Below, piece after piece: positions 40,953 to 48,156 of a DNA stretch of 48,156 nt. Within the stretch, counting starts at the first letter, position 1; every line of letters starts with the position of its first letter. The notes under the pieces are model-generated. The model did no database searches, was not told the DNA's origin, and saw only the letters and a program-made list of their open reading frames with translations. This DNA is from Candidatus Homeothermus arabinoxylanisolvens (lineage in GTDB: Bacteria > Bacteroidota > Bacteroidia > Bacteroidales > Muribaculaceae). The stretch spans positions 1-48,156 of the forward strand of contig LUJO01000002.1 of assembly GCA_001689405.1 (NCBI GenBank), read 5' to 3'. The translations under genes were made by a program, and so were the position numbers.

Positions 40953-41795
40953 TTATCTGGTTCCCTTTGGTTTGGTTGTAATAATTATTGAGTCTCTTAA
41001 TGTCGGCCCTATCGGTCTTACTATCAAAGAATCCTTTATCCAAGGCTGCGGAGGTCTTATCCACGGACCGACAATCCATTGATTATTACCATTCCATGCC
41101 CCGTTGCCACCGCTCCCCGGATTGATGCTGACCCTGCCGCTCTGTCTCCAACGACGGAAAGCCGCATCAGTTATGCTTCCCTTGTCTATCGGTTCGCGGG
41201 CCCGGTTGTCAAGTTCAAGCCATACATCATTGAGCGAGGTATATTTGACAGCCCTCGCAAGACGAGATAGTTTGCGGTTCATCAATTTCAGTTTAGGCCG
41301 TATTCCAAAAACAATTTCCACACGCTGCTTCTCGGTCATCTTTATTTCGGAAAGACAGACCTGACGTATATCGTTGACTATATCGACTGAGGCCATAATC
41401 ACTTCCCGATAAATGCTATTCCGTTTAGGAGTGAGTGCGACGGCCAGTGCATTCGAAGGCGACTGTCTCAGCTGTCGTGTCAACTGTCCGAAATTCTCTG
41501 TCAGTTTTCCGACCTCGTGGTAGAACCCGTATATCTGGGCCGCATACACGATGATATCGTTGAAGCGGTCAAGATACTCGTTATATATCCTTTGCAGATC
41601 TGTGGTAGCCTCGACCTCCTCGCGTGTCCATATATGACCGGTGGTCATGAGCAACATTGCAGACTCCTGACTTTTCAGGGCTTTCTTTGCCTTATCGTCA
41701 TAGAGCAATATCATTCCGGCGAGTGTCGGGTCAATCTGTGCGGAAGACCTGAATGCCGAGATAATTATAAGTGCGAAAAGGATGATTCTATTCAT
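40953..41795 (-). CDS. Secreted VirB5-like protein 1
   Basis: A 280-residue exported helical protein with a signal peptide (MNRIILFALIIISAFRSSAQ). The core ends in KLKLMNRKLSRLARAVKYTS-LNDVW, which matches KLNSFHKKLQRLTLSIRYYT-FNDVW in the downstream-coupled paralogue at 41792, so the two genes arose by duplication. The layout (signal peptide, long helices, short tail) resembles DUF4141-like/VirB5-type transfer proteins that decorate pili. The C-terminal tail is Pro/Ile-rich with an NGNNQWIVGPW repeat-like patch. A surface or periplasmic transfer role is inferred. Confidence 0.6.
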   Translation of the reverse strand: MNRIILFALIIISAFRSSAQIDPTLAGMILLYDDKAKKALKSQESAMLLMTTGHIWTREEVEATTDLQRIYNEYLDRFNDIIVYAAQIYGFYHEVGKLTENFGQLTRQLRQSPSNALAVALTPKRNSIYREVIMASVDIVNDIRQVCLSEIKMTEKQRVEIVFGIRPKLKLMNRKLSRLARAVKYTSLNDVWLELDNRAREPIDKGSITDAAFRRWRQSGRVSINPGSGGNGAWNGNNQWIVGPWIRPPQPWIKDSLIVRPIGPTLRDSIIITTKPKGTR

Positions 41796-42490
41796 GGATG
41801 TATCGACTGTGCCACTCGTTTCCAGCGGGCCTTCGCCTGTCGTGCTATAGTAGCATTGTCTCGGTCAATCATCCCGGCTGTCGCATTCGCCCATACATCG
41901 TTGAAGGTATAGTAGCGTATGCTCAGGGTAAGCCTCTGCAATTTCTTATGGAAGCTGTTTAGTTTGTCGTTCAATGCCCAGAGGGTCTGGCTACGTTCCT
42001 CGCCGGTAAGCATATTCTTCACGCCACCCTCGGCGACGGCATTTTTGAGCAATGTATATACAGATACCATTTCGGTGGCAGTCTCAATATAGAGGTTGTT
42101 CATACTCATTGAGGCCACGATGCCCTGCGGATTGTCACCGATTGCTTTTTTAAGTTTTGTGAGGGAAATGAAGATACGCACACCCTCGTTGTAGAGGGAT
42201 GTAGATGCCTTGAGGCTTGATGCGTAACCGTTAACTTTCTGGAGATAATTGCTGTACTGTTTCTCCCATTCATGAATCTTGGTGAACTCGGCGGCTATTG
42301 TATTCTGCAATGCGGCGGTTGACAGCTGGTTCTCGGTTTCTTTCTTGACCTGCCCGTTTATTGCCTCGTTCCCCTCTGCCAGGGCTGCCCACTCCAATGG
42401 GTTGGCAACAACGACACTCTGGGATCTTGCCTCGAATGAGACAAGTCCCAACGCGATAGCGAATATGGTTTTAGCGATTGGTAATCTCAT
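41792..42490 (-). CDS. Secreted VirB5-like protein 2
   Basis: A 232-residue paralogue of the neighbouring gene with signal peptide MRLPIAKTIFAIALGLVSFE (mature start after ARSQS). It has a helical core with KLKKAIGDNPQGIVASMSMN and the LTLSIRYYTFNDVWANATAG motif. The ATG at 42490 is chosen because the signal sequence begins there. It overlaps the 3' end of the PH-domain gene upstream. Function as for its paralogue. Confidence 0.62.
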   Translation of the reverse strand: MRLPIAKTIFAIALGLVSFEARSQSVVVANPLEWAALAEGNEAINGQVKKETENQLSTAALQNTIAAEFTKIHEWEKQYSNYLQKVNGYASSLKASTSLYNEGVRIFISLTKLKKAIGDNPQGIVASMSMNNLYIETATEMVSVYTLLKNAVAEGGVKNMLTGEERSQTLWALNDKLNSFHKKLQRLTLSIRYYTFNDVWANATAGMIDRDNATIARQAKARWKRVAQSIHP

Positions 42491-42956
42491 ATATTCCTTT
42501 TCTTCGTTTGTTGTATTCAACCCTTTCCCTTAGTGTCTGCACGAGAGGATAGCCCAACGGGATTCCCGGTATTTTAAGTCGTGGTGTTGTCCTGTCTCCG
42601 GAATGGATTGTCACAGTCTTGATATCAAAGATGTTCTGAAGGAAGCTCACATCCTCATGAAAGTCCACGACCCTGTAAAGCTCTATGAACTCACGCTTAC
42701 GGTTGAAAACTCCATGATTATACATTATCTGCTGGTCCGTAATTGTGAACTTCATCAACCTAAGATACAGCAGCATATATAGCAGATGAATGGACATGGC
42801 AATCATCAGCGCAAGTCCGGCCACAGGAATTGCAGAATCGGCATAAAGGCAATAGCCGATGATGTTGACGGCTATCCATACGCATTTATCTGTCACCCAT
42901 TGTGAAAAAGATGGGTTGAGTATTATTGTTCCTAAACTTGAAATTGGCAGACTCAT
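42471..42956 (-). CDS. Membrane protein with bacterial PH domain
   Basis: A 161-residue protein with two membrane segments (about 25-44 and 47-65) followed by a bacterial PH-like beta domain (about 68-130), with LMKFTITDQQIMYNHGVFNR and IPGIPLGYPLVQTL. This resembles the YdbT/DUF304 bPH class. Role unknown; perhaps assembly at the envelope. Confidence 0.7.
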   Translation of the reverse strand: MSLPISSLGTIILNPSFSQWVTDKCVWIAVNIIGYCLYADSAIPVAGLALMIAMSIHLLYMLLYLRLMKFTITDQQIMYNHGVFNRKREFIELYRVVDFHEDVSFLQNIFDIKTVTIHSGDRTTPRLKIPGIPLGYPLVQTLRERVEYNKRRKGIYEITNR

Positions 42957-44077
42957 CGCTTCATTCCTCCTTGTTGCCCGACTTCCTGTCCGGGATTCGC
43001 ATCAGGTTTCAGTGCTATTACCTCTTCGCCGGTATAGCTGGTCTTTCCAAGCAAGGCATCGTTCCAGTCCTTATAACATGGGTTCAAAAAGAATTCCATA
43101 ACATTTTCTTTCGGGAGACCAATGCTTTCGGCGAACCTGCGAAAGTGAGCGCAGAACTCACGTCCGGCCTTGTCATTGTCGAAACAGAGGAAATGACGGG
43201 CTTCGGGAGTAGCTCTCAGGAGATTTCGCATCTGACCATCTGTGGGTGTGCCCCCGGTCGATACAAATACAGCATTTTCAGCAAGTTCCGGATGTTCGTT
43301 GAAAGACCTCTCGTTGAGCTGGTAAAATGCCATAGCGTCGTATGCGCTCTCGAACCAAGCCACTCCTGTCACCTTGTCCATCGGCGGAAGTTCATCGTGA
43401 CCGGGATAAGCTATCCATAGCCCCTCTGCGGAATTACTTCCTGTGGCCATTCCCTTGAATGTGGTCTTTCCTTCCTTGTTGGGGAATCCCCTCAGCTCCA
43501 TGCCAACCACGGCCTTCTTGCCAGGAATGATAAGAGGAAAAGAGAGATTGCCAAACTGTTTGCCGTCCTCTCGTTTCTTGTATGACACTTTCATGTAAGG
43601 CTCAAATGCTGCCTGTGTCGATTTTCCGATACCTCTTGCAATCAAGAATTTAGCTATATGCCTTGAATGAGAGCTGAATTCATAGTCTATAAGTGTGAAC
43701 GGCTTACGTTCCTTGACCGGGTCTAATATGCGTGTCTGCCTCTCTTCAAGTGGCTGATTGAGAATACGGTGACATACGACGTTCACAAGGCGGTCAAGCG
43801 ACATACCTGGCCTGTACTCGGCAAAGAAATGTGGATGTTCCTTGATGAAGGATATTATGTTATAGTTCTTTCGCTCCGGAGGCTGGAAACAGCACGCCCC
43901 ATTGGCAGACACTATGAATTTGTCTCCGCTGACCCTGCGTCCGTCACTGCCCAGACGGACATACGACGGGTACCTTAGTCCGTCTTTGCGGTTGAGATGA
44001 TACCCCGCATCCTGCAAGACCTCCTGTATTGAGATTCTCGACTTAAAATCCTCGTATGTAAGTTTTGGTAGTGCCAT
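42953..44077 (-). CDS. Toprim-domain DNA primase-like protein
   Basis: A 374-residue primase-like protein with an N-terminal region containing a cysteine pair (ANGACCFQPPERKN) and a DUF3991-like segment (GLRYPSYVRL). The C-terminal Toprim domain has the conserved Glu in WFESAYDA (about 243) and the DxD motif CFDNDKAG (about 300-302). Such proteins prime the complementary strand after transfer. The ATG at 44077 is used; an earlier one at 44089 overlaps the upstream stop. A complete CHC2-type zinc finger is not apparent. Confidence 0.82.
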   Translation of the reverse strand: MALPKLTYEDFKSRISIQEVLQDAGYHLNRKDGLRYPSYVRLGSDGRRVSGDKFIVSANGACCFQPPERKNYNIISFIKEHPHFFAEYRPGMSLDRLVNVVCHRILNQPLEERQTRILDPVKERKPFTLIDYEFSSHSRHIAKFLIARGIGKSTQAAFEPYMKVSYKKREDGKQFGNLSFPLIIPGKKAVVGMELRGFPNKEGKTTFKGMATGSNSAEGLWIAYPGHDELPPMDKVTGVAWFESAYDAMAFYQLNERSFNEHPELAENAVFVSTGGTPTDGQMRNLLRATPEARHFLCFDNDKAGREFCAHFRRFAESIGLPKENVMEFFLNPCYKDWNDALLGKTSYTGEEVIALKPDANPGQEVGQQGGMKR

Positions 44078-44090
44078 ACATAAAACCATT

Positions 44091-45779
44091 TTAAAAGCCT
44101 TGACCGCGATGCGGTTCCTGTGTCCTGGGCTGGTTGACCATCGCATCGAAGTTTCTTGCAGCCACATCTTCCGGAGTATCCACTCCCGGCTTGAAATATG
44201 GTCTCGGTCCCGGTCCACATCCGTAAAACTCCGGTCTCGGACGCGATGCCGCACCGAGCACCACGGCTCCCACAGTTAGCGCAGTGAGTATGCCTGCTCC
44301 GATCTTCGCTCCATTGTCTGTGCCCCGGATATCTTTCATGTCAACCTCGGAAAAGAATTTTGAGAACATCTTCATACGCTGCAGGTCATTCACAGCAAGG
44401 AACTTGTTATAGTCCTTCTGAGAAATCTCGTGAGTTATGACCTCTCCGTTGATGACCGCCGTCATGGAATATTTTGTTTCTGAGACTCCTTTATCTCTCC
44501 CTTTATATTCATTTTCCAGATTGGACTCTGTGACTACAGGCTGCACCGATATTCTCTCCACGGATACCTCCCTGCCATGTTTCCCCTCTCGAAACCACGC
44601 CTTGTTTCCATCAAGCTCATAGAGATCCCGACCGTTGATGACAGCTCCTAATTCCGGATGGCCTTCGTGAAGCATATCCATTCTTGCCTGTTCTTCGGAA
44701 GATACCGTGTATTGCCCGTTTTGAACTGTAGGCTGGTTCTGGACGAGACTGACAACAGACTGTTCCTGACGGTTGAGTTCCTGACGCACCTCAGGCTTAA
44801 GCTCAATCTCCAATATCCTGTCAGAGTTGAGTGTGTCAAGGGTAATCGCGTCGGCGAAGTCATCCTGTATGACTCCGTTGAGAATCCTGATTCGGTCTGC
44901 GACCGGCACTTCCTTGATAGAGTTATTGGTGAGCTTCGCCACCTCTCCGTCATTGAGGTCATACACAAAGTCGGCCTGCTCCGCGCTCGACTGGATTGTA
45001 ACGGTCTTTTTCTCAGGGTTAATAACGATGCCATGGGTTTTCAAAACCTCCTGCCATTTCTCGTTGGAGAAATAGACGTCGGATGTGATAGCCTGATTGT
45101 ATGGCATTGCAGGATCTTTGGGGCGTTCCGGCTGCGGAATCGGCTGGATTACGGTCTTCATCTGTGCAAGTACATCTTGTTGGGGAACTGTTCCTTGTGT
45201 CGCTCCTTGCGGTGCACCTTTATAATAGAAGCCGTATCCGCCGGTCTGAAGTTCTCCCGGTTTCTGCCTTCCGTCAGGTCTGACTGCAACCATAGGTGCC
45301 CCGGACGGGAACCAGAGCTGTCCTCCGATGCGACGCAGATGCCAGCCTTCCTGATTACGCGGTGTCCACCCAAGGAAACCTCTACCGAAAGGATGCCGGT
45401 GCATCATCGGCACAGGCATAGCCACCCGGCCATATTCCCCGACACCTATACGGTTGCCGTGAAGTCCCATCGCCACACGTCCGTTGGCGTTCCGGGCGTG
45501 TACAAAGTCCCTTGGAAGGTCAAAATCAGCGGCTACTATCGAGGCGAGAGTGTTGTAGGCCCTCTTGTTGGCGGTGTTTGTCCCCCAGTCAACGAGAGCA
45601 CGGAGCTGTTTTTCGGATATCGGATAATAGAGCAAAGGTGAATCGTGCCCCTGGACTACAAGCTGGAAACCATTGCTTGATCCCGTGACAGTAGCCCTCA
45701 TGCCGTTACGCATAAGAATATCCCGAAGCTCTGGATGAAGCTCCAGATGGTGAGGATTTGTGTTTTGTCTGATTGCCAT
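44091..45779 (-). CDS. Large hypothetical transfer-region protein
   Basis: A 562-residue protein with a compact N-terminal region (to about 180) rich in Gly and aromatic residues, a central stretch with Gln/Pro-rich linkers and a predicted membrane segment (about 505-525, GAGILTALTVGAVVLGA). It ends in a Pro/Gly-rich tail. No domain recognised. It is the fourth gene from the promoter of the operon. Confidence 0.58.
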   Translation of the reverse strand: MAIRQNTNPHHLELHPELRDILMRNGMRATVTGSSNGFQLVVQGHDSPLLYYPISEKQLRALVDWGTNTANKRAYNTLASIVAADFDLPRDFVHARNANGRVAMGLHGNRIGVGEYGRVAMPVPMMHRHPFGRGFLGWTPRNQEGWHLRRIGGQLWFPSGAPMVAVRPDGRQKPGELQTGGYGFYYKGAPQGATQGTVPQQDVLAQMKTVIQPIPQPERPKDPAMPYNQAITSDVYFSNEKWQEVLKTHGIVINPEKKTVTIQSSAEQADFVYDLNDGEVAKLTNNSIKEVPVADRIRILNGVIQDDFADAITLDTLNSDRILEIELKPEVRQELNRQEQSVVSLVQNQPTVQNGQYTVSSEEQARMDMLHEGHPELGAVINGRDLYELDGNKAWFREGKHGREVSVERISVQPVVTESNLENEYKGRDKGVSETKYSMTAVINGEVITHEISQKDYNKFLAVNDLQRMKMFSKFFSEVDMKDIRGTDNGAKIGAGILTALTVGAVVLGAASRPRPEFYGCGPGPRPYFKPGVDTPEDVAARNFDAMVNQPRTQEPHRGQGF

Positions 45780-45802
45780 GAATTTCAGTTCTTATCGGTT
45801 TG

Positions 45803-46039
45803 TCATGCGAATCCTTGCTCCATAGCCTCCTCAATGATGTCCTCTTTGAAGGCTATGTATGCGAGTGCATTACGGTTATTCATATCCATCCCCCTTTCTG
45901 AAAGGAATGTCGTGAACTCCTCCCGCCATTCTTCTGAATAGTGGAGCACATAGTCCACCCAGCTGAAGATTCCCCGCTGAACAAAGTCAATCAAGGTTTC
46001 CTCGGGATAATACTTGAACTTGGATTTTTCTCGAGCCAT
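45803..46039 (-). CDS. Small hypothetical protein
   Basis: A 78-residue acidic, helical protein, MAREKSKFKYYPEETLIDFV..., with aromatic residues evenly spread. Second gene of the operon. No known family. Confidence 0.6.
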   Translation of the reverse strand: MAREKSKFKYYPEETLIDFVQRGIFSWVDYVLHYSEEWREEFTTFLSERGMDMNNRNALAYIAFKEDIIEEAMEQGFA

Positions 46040-46047
46040 TTATGGTT

Positions 46048-46812
46048 TTACATTTTATGGGTTCCCGCGTTGCGTAGCTGGTTGCCGCGCTTCTTCATTT
46101 CGTCCCATAACTCCTCGCTGTATTCCTCTTCGGGAACGTAGTCAAGACCTCCATCGTCATTGGCTATCCAGCACCCGTTCAGTCCGAAGTTGAACTTACC
46201 GTACTCTCGTCGTTCCTCGTCGTGCCATGCCTTTTCATCACCTGCAACGACACGGATGCCCGAAGCCTCGTTGAGCGATACCCCGACAGTCCACTGGTTA
46301 TCCTGGAAGTCGGCGGCAAGCAGCTTGCCGTTGCGGAGACAATTGACTTCCGGTTGAGATAGATGCAGCTCGTCTGCTATGAACTTTATGTTGTTGTCAA
46401 TGACAGCTACAGGAGCAGACATGAGCTGATTGGTCTCATGGTCAATCTGAAAGAATGCCGGAACTTTCTTTCCATCAGGCATAGCCATGTCGCCTATTAT
46501 GGGGACTCCATCGTTAAGTGCCTTCTGTTGCTGCGGTGAAAAGCGGGATAGTTCTGCTTTCTCAAGCTTAGGATAGAACATAACCCGCACCTCGCCATTG
46601 TCATTGCGATAGAGTGACAGCCGCGCTGCAGACAGGATTCGATCGCCATTGTCCGCCGTCACCTGAATGGGAAGAACCGGGGTCGTGTGCCCGTCTTTCA
46701 GTTTCCGGATTATCGCCTCCGGCATATCCTCGATCATTTCACGTGTAAAGCCGAATCGGCTAAGGATATTGTAAGGAATATCGTCCTCGGAGAATTTCTG
46801 TGATTGGTTCAT
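46048..46812 (-). CDS. DUF4099/DUF3945-like protein
   Basis: A 254-residue protein that begins with a DUF4099-like segment (DIPYNILSRFGFTREMIEDM) and continues with the DUF3945-like motifs LYRNDNGEVRVMFYPKLEK, LNDGVPII and KKVPAFFQIDHETNQ. These domains are common in Bacteroidales conjugation regions but have no known role. It is the first gene of the minus-strand operon and is preceded by a TATCTTTG promoter. Confidence 0.7.
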   Translation of the reverse strand: MNQSQKFSEDDIPYNILSRFGFTREMIEDMPEAIIRKLKDGHTTPVLPIQVTADNGDRILSAARLSLYRNDNGEVRVMFYPKLEKAELSRFSPQQQKALNDGVPIIGDMAMPDGKKVPAFFQIDHETNQLMSAPVAVIDNNIKFIADELHLSQPEVNCLRNGKLLAADFQDNQWTVGVSLNEASGIRVVAGDEKAWHDEERREYGKFNFGLNGCWIANDDGGLDYVPEEEYSEELWDEMKKRGNQLRNAGTHKM

Positions 46813-46841
46813 ATTTTGACTGGTTTGAAAATTACTTTCGG

Positions 46842-46849
46842 CAAAGATA
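46842..46849 (-). promoter_or_regulatory. Promoter of the long minus-strand operon
   Basis: TATCTTTG on the minus strand, 29 bases before the first start codon. No obvious TTTG at -33; a T-rich patch lies there instead. Confidence 0.75.
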
Positions 46850-47006
46850 TAGGCATTACAGACATAAAAAGTAACAACCGCCTCCCGACAACCTCTCTTT
46901 TATAATTCCTTATCTTTATCATAAAATCGGCACAAAAATCAGGCACTCACGAATAAAATATAAATATAAACTCCTTTCTTATAATTGGTTAAACCTTACA
47001 ACATCT

Positions 47007-47038
47007 TTCTGCAATATTAAATTTCGGTTGTATCTTTG
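47007..47038 (+). promoter_or_regulatory. Promoter of the secreted M23 gene, almost leaderless
   Basis: TATCTTTG at 47031-47038 with a TTCTG patch about 20 bases upstream. The start codon at 47047 follows the box by only eight bases, so the transcript should start at or within a few bases of the ATG. Confidence 0.65.
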
Positions 47039-47046
47039 CACTTTCG

Positions 47047-47679
47047 ATGAAAACCGTTCTTCTCATAATATTCACTTCCCTGTCATTTTCAGCATCGGCG
47101 CAATTCAATACGATTGCGCCTGTTGGTTCGCACCTCAACAGGAATGCGTCTAATCTGATTACGGATCCAAAATCTGTTGTTTCAAACAATACTTTAAATA
47201 AGGAAAGGGAAGTAAAAATTCCTGTAACAGACAGAGCTGTCAACTGGTATCATCCACCTCTCAAGGGGAAACTGCATATTACTTCCAGATTCGGACATCG
47301 CCGGAATCCTTTCGGCAAGAAATCATCCGAATTTCACAGCGGCATAGACCTGTCGGCTAAAGCCGGCACCCCCATATACGCAATGATGCCGGGCGAGGTA
47401 GTACACATCGGCTATGACTCTCGCTCCGGCAACTATATCAAACTGCGCCACGGTAATCTCACAGTCAGCTATTGTCATCTTATCCGCAAGCCAAATATCC
47501 CTATAGGTTCAAAAGTCTTTCCCGGTCAACCAGTGGCTCACGTCGGCTCAACAGGTCGTTCCACCGGCCCGCATCTGCATCTGGCTGTGCGGATGGGACG
47601 GAGGCATATCAATCCGGGGATATTGCTGCAGTATGTCAGAGATACACAGCAACAGGCATTGGAAAAGCTTTCGGAATGA
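47047..47679 (+). CDS. Secreted M23 metallopeptidase
   Basis: A 210-residue exported endopeptidase. The signal peptide is MKTVLLIIFTSLSFSASAQ (cleavage about residue 19). The M23/LytM domain (about 75-190) has zinc ligands H97 and D101 (FHSGID), YCHL (H144) and HLHLAV (H176, H178). The residues are intact, so activity is likely, unlike the degenerate M23-like protein at 39481. It stands outside the operon on the other strand with its own promoter and is probably a peptidoglycan-remodelling enzyme for transfer. Confidence 0.9.
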   Translation: MKTVLLIIFTSLSFSASAQFNTIAPVGSHLNRNASNLITDPKSVVSNNTLNKEREVKIPVTDRAVNWYHPPLKGKLHITSRFGHRRNPFGKKSSEFHSGIDLSAKAGTPIYAMMPGEVVHIGYDSRSGNYIKLRHGNLTVSYCHLIRKPNIPIGSKVFPGQPVAHVGSTGRSTGPHLHLAVRMGRRHINPGILLQYVRDTQQQALEKLSE

Positions 47680-47781
47680 AGTCCTTAACGCTTTTTATTG
47701 GCTTTGAGAATCCTTGCGCCCCCCTTTTTGTCGTTTCAAATCAAATTTCCGACCGATTTTCGACGAATTTTTCTAAAAATG
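47680..47781. other. AT-rich spacer before the abi promoter
   Basis: No gene supported, and no strong terminator is visible for the M23 gene. Confidence 0.4.
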
Positions 47782-47813
47782 TTTGCAGGGTTGAAATAAA
47801 AGCATTATCTTTG
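47782..47813 (+). promoter_or_regulatory. Promoter of the abi-like gene
   Basis: -33 box TTTG (47782-47785), 20-base spacer, -7 box TATCTTTG (47806-47813): a complete Bacteroidales promoter. Confidence 0.88.
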
Positions 47814-47819
47814 CATCAA

Positions 47820-47872
47820 CAAATTCCGCCACGCCTCTTATCAATGCGTACCAGGGCGGAACTTTTGCTTTT
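47820..47872 (+). ncRNA. Leader hairpin with terminator form before the abi gene
   Basis: Between the promoter and the start at 47882 lies TTCCGCC/GGCGGAA (47824-47830 with 47855-47861) with a nested ACGC/GCGT stem, followed by a T-rich CTTTTGCTTTTTAT. It looks like a short RNA of about 55-60 bases that can end in a terminator. AbiF genes are known to be preceded by a structured RNA that inhibits the toxin (established knowledge of the AbiF motif). Whether this is a member of that family is unverified. Confidence 0.6.
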
Positions 47873-47881
47873 TATACACTT

Positions 47882-48148
47882 ATGGATTATACCAAACAAC
47901 CGTTGGATTATCCCCAGATTCTTCAAATGCTGAAAGACCGGGGGCTTATTGTCCGGGATGAAAAAGAAGCCCTGCGACAATTAAAGATCATAAGCTACTT
48001 CCGTCTCGCCAACTATATGCGCCCGATGGAGGCAGATAAAGTTTCACATATATTCAAGCCCGACAGCTCATTTGAAAATTCCGTTGATTTGTACTACTTT
48101 GATAAACAACTTAGAGTATTGTTGTTTACGGCTGCATCTAACATTTGA
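47882..48148 (+). pseudogene. Abi_2 (AbiD/AbiF) gene fragment, frameshifted near the window end
   Basis: An 88-residue frame with the Abi_2 start pattern: YPQILQMLKDRGLIVRD, ISYFRLANYMRPME and FENSVDLYYFDKQLRVLL. Full-length members are about 300 residues with HEPN-type RNase residues later in the protein. Here a stop (48146-48148) follows ...AASNI, but removing one T from the TTT at 48144-48146 continues the reading as I-E-K-G, the expected I-E of the family. It is either a one-base frameshift (pseudogene or sequencing error) or a truncated gene. The window ends 8 bases later. It provides abortive phage defence by RNase activity in characterised relatives. Confidence 0.7.
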
Positions 48149-48156
48149 AAAGGGAC

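Noticed and set aside
44658..45641. A 327-codon plus-strand frame
   Set aside because: Antisense to the 562-residue gene of the operon; no recognisable domain and its boundaries match nothing.
1..48156. CRISPR arrays, tRNA and rRNA genes
   Set aside because: No regularly spaced repeats with unique spacers, and no tRNA or rRNA sequence recognised in the window.

Overview
The window looks like a large part of a mobile genetic element (integrative and mobilizable or conjugative) from a Bacteroidales gut bacterium. The evidence is repeated use of the Bacteroidota -7 promoter box TAnnTTTG (seen as TATCTTTG at least six times), weak or absent Shine-Dalgarno sites, and gene content typical of Bacteroidales transfer elements: tyrosine recombinase, excisionase-like HTH proteins, MobV relaxase, a very large DarB-like methylase-helicase, ArdC-type antirestriction protein, Toprim primase and peptidoglycan hydrolases. 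I see no tRNA, rRNA or CRISPR array, and no VirB4- or VirD4-like ATPase, so any complete transfer machine would have to extend outside the window.

Layout. 1-3.4 kb: a protein made of four tandem HTH units, a tyrosine recombinase, a membrane protein and an excisionase-like protein. 3.4-24.4 kb: mostly plus-strand accessory genes in short transcription units (two SSBs, small hypothetical proteins, the 1662-residue methylase-helicase, a ParB-like protein with a cysteine cluster, a phosphoribosyltransferase/SLOG pair). They are separated by unusually long non-coding gaps of 180-800 bases. Two minus-strand genes, an HD hydrolase and a degenerate serine-resolvase-like protein, have their own promoters. 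24.5-28.8 kb: a winged-helix protein, a candidate oriT, the MobV relaxase and an OmpA-type outer-membrane protein. 28.9-30.8 kb: minus-strand HU protein, a small acidic protein and an AAA ATPase of the DUF4143 type. 31-46.8 kb: one long minus-strand operon of 17 genes with translational overlaps, running from a single TATCTTTG promoter to a terminator. It carries primase, a secreted VirB5-like pair, a PH-domain membrane protein, cell-wall hydrolases, an intact and a dead ArdC, an OB-fold protein and a GH24 lysozyme. 47-48.2 kb: a secreted M23 endopeptidase and the start of an Abi_2 (AbiD/AbiF) gene preceded by a terminator-like leader hairpin.

The most striking feature is a family of nine related structured 5' leaders, each about 150-190 bases, placed directly before nine separate transcription units between 4.7 and 24.0 kb. 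They share a 5' box (GGCRAAGTT or GGCGCGAAGTT), nested helices supported by compensatory changes, and a final pyrimidine/purine helix (CCCTC with GAGGG) whose 3' strand lies about 15-65 bases before the start codon. They fall into four sequence classes with one architecture. Some copies also share several hundred bases of upstream non-coding sequence. This looks like an RNA-level regulon that coordinates the accessory genes of the element, and I could not match it to a described system from memory.
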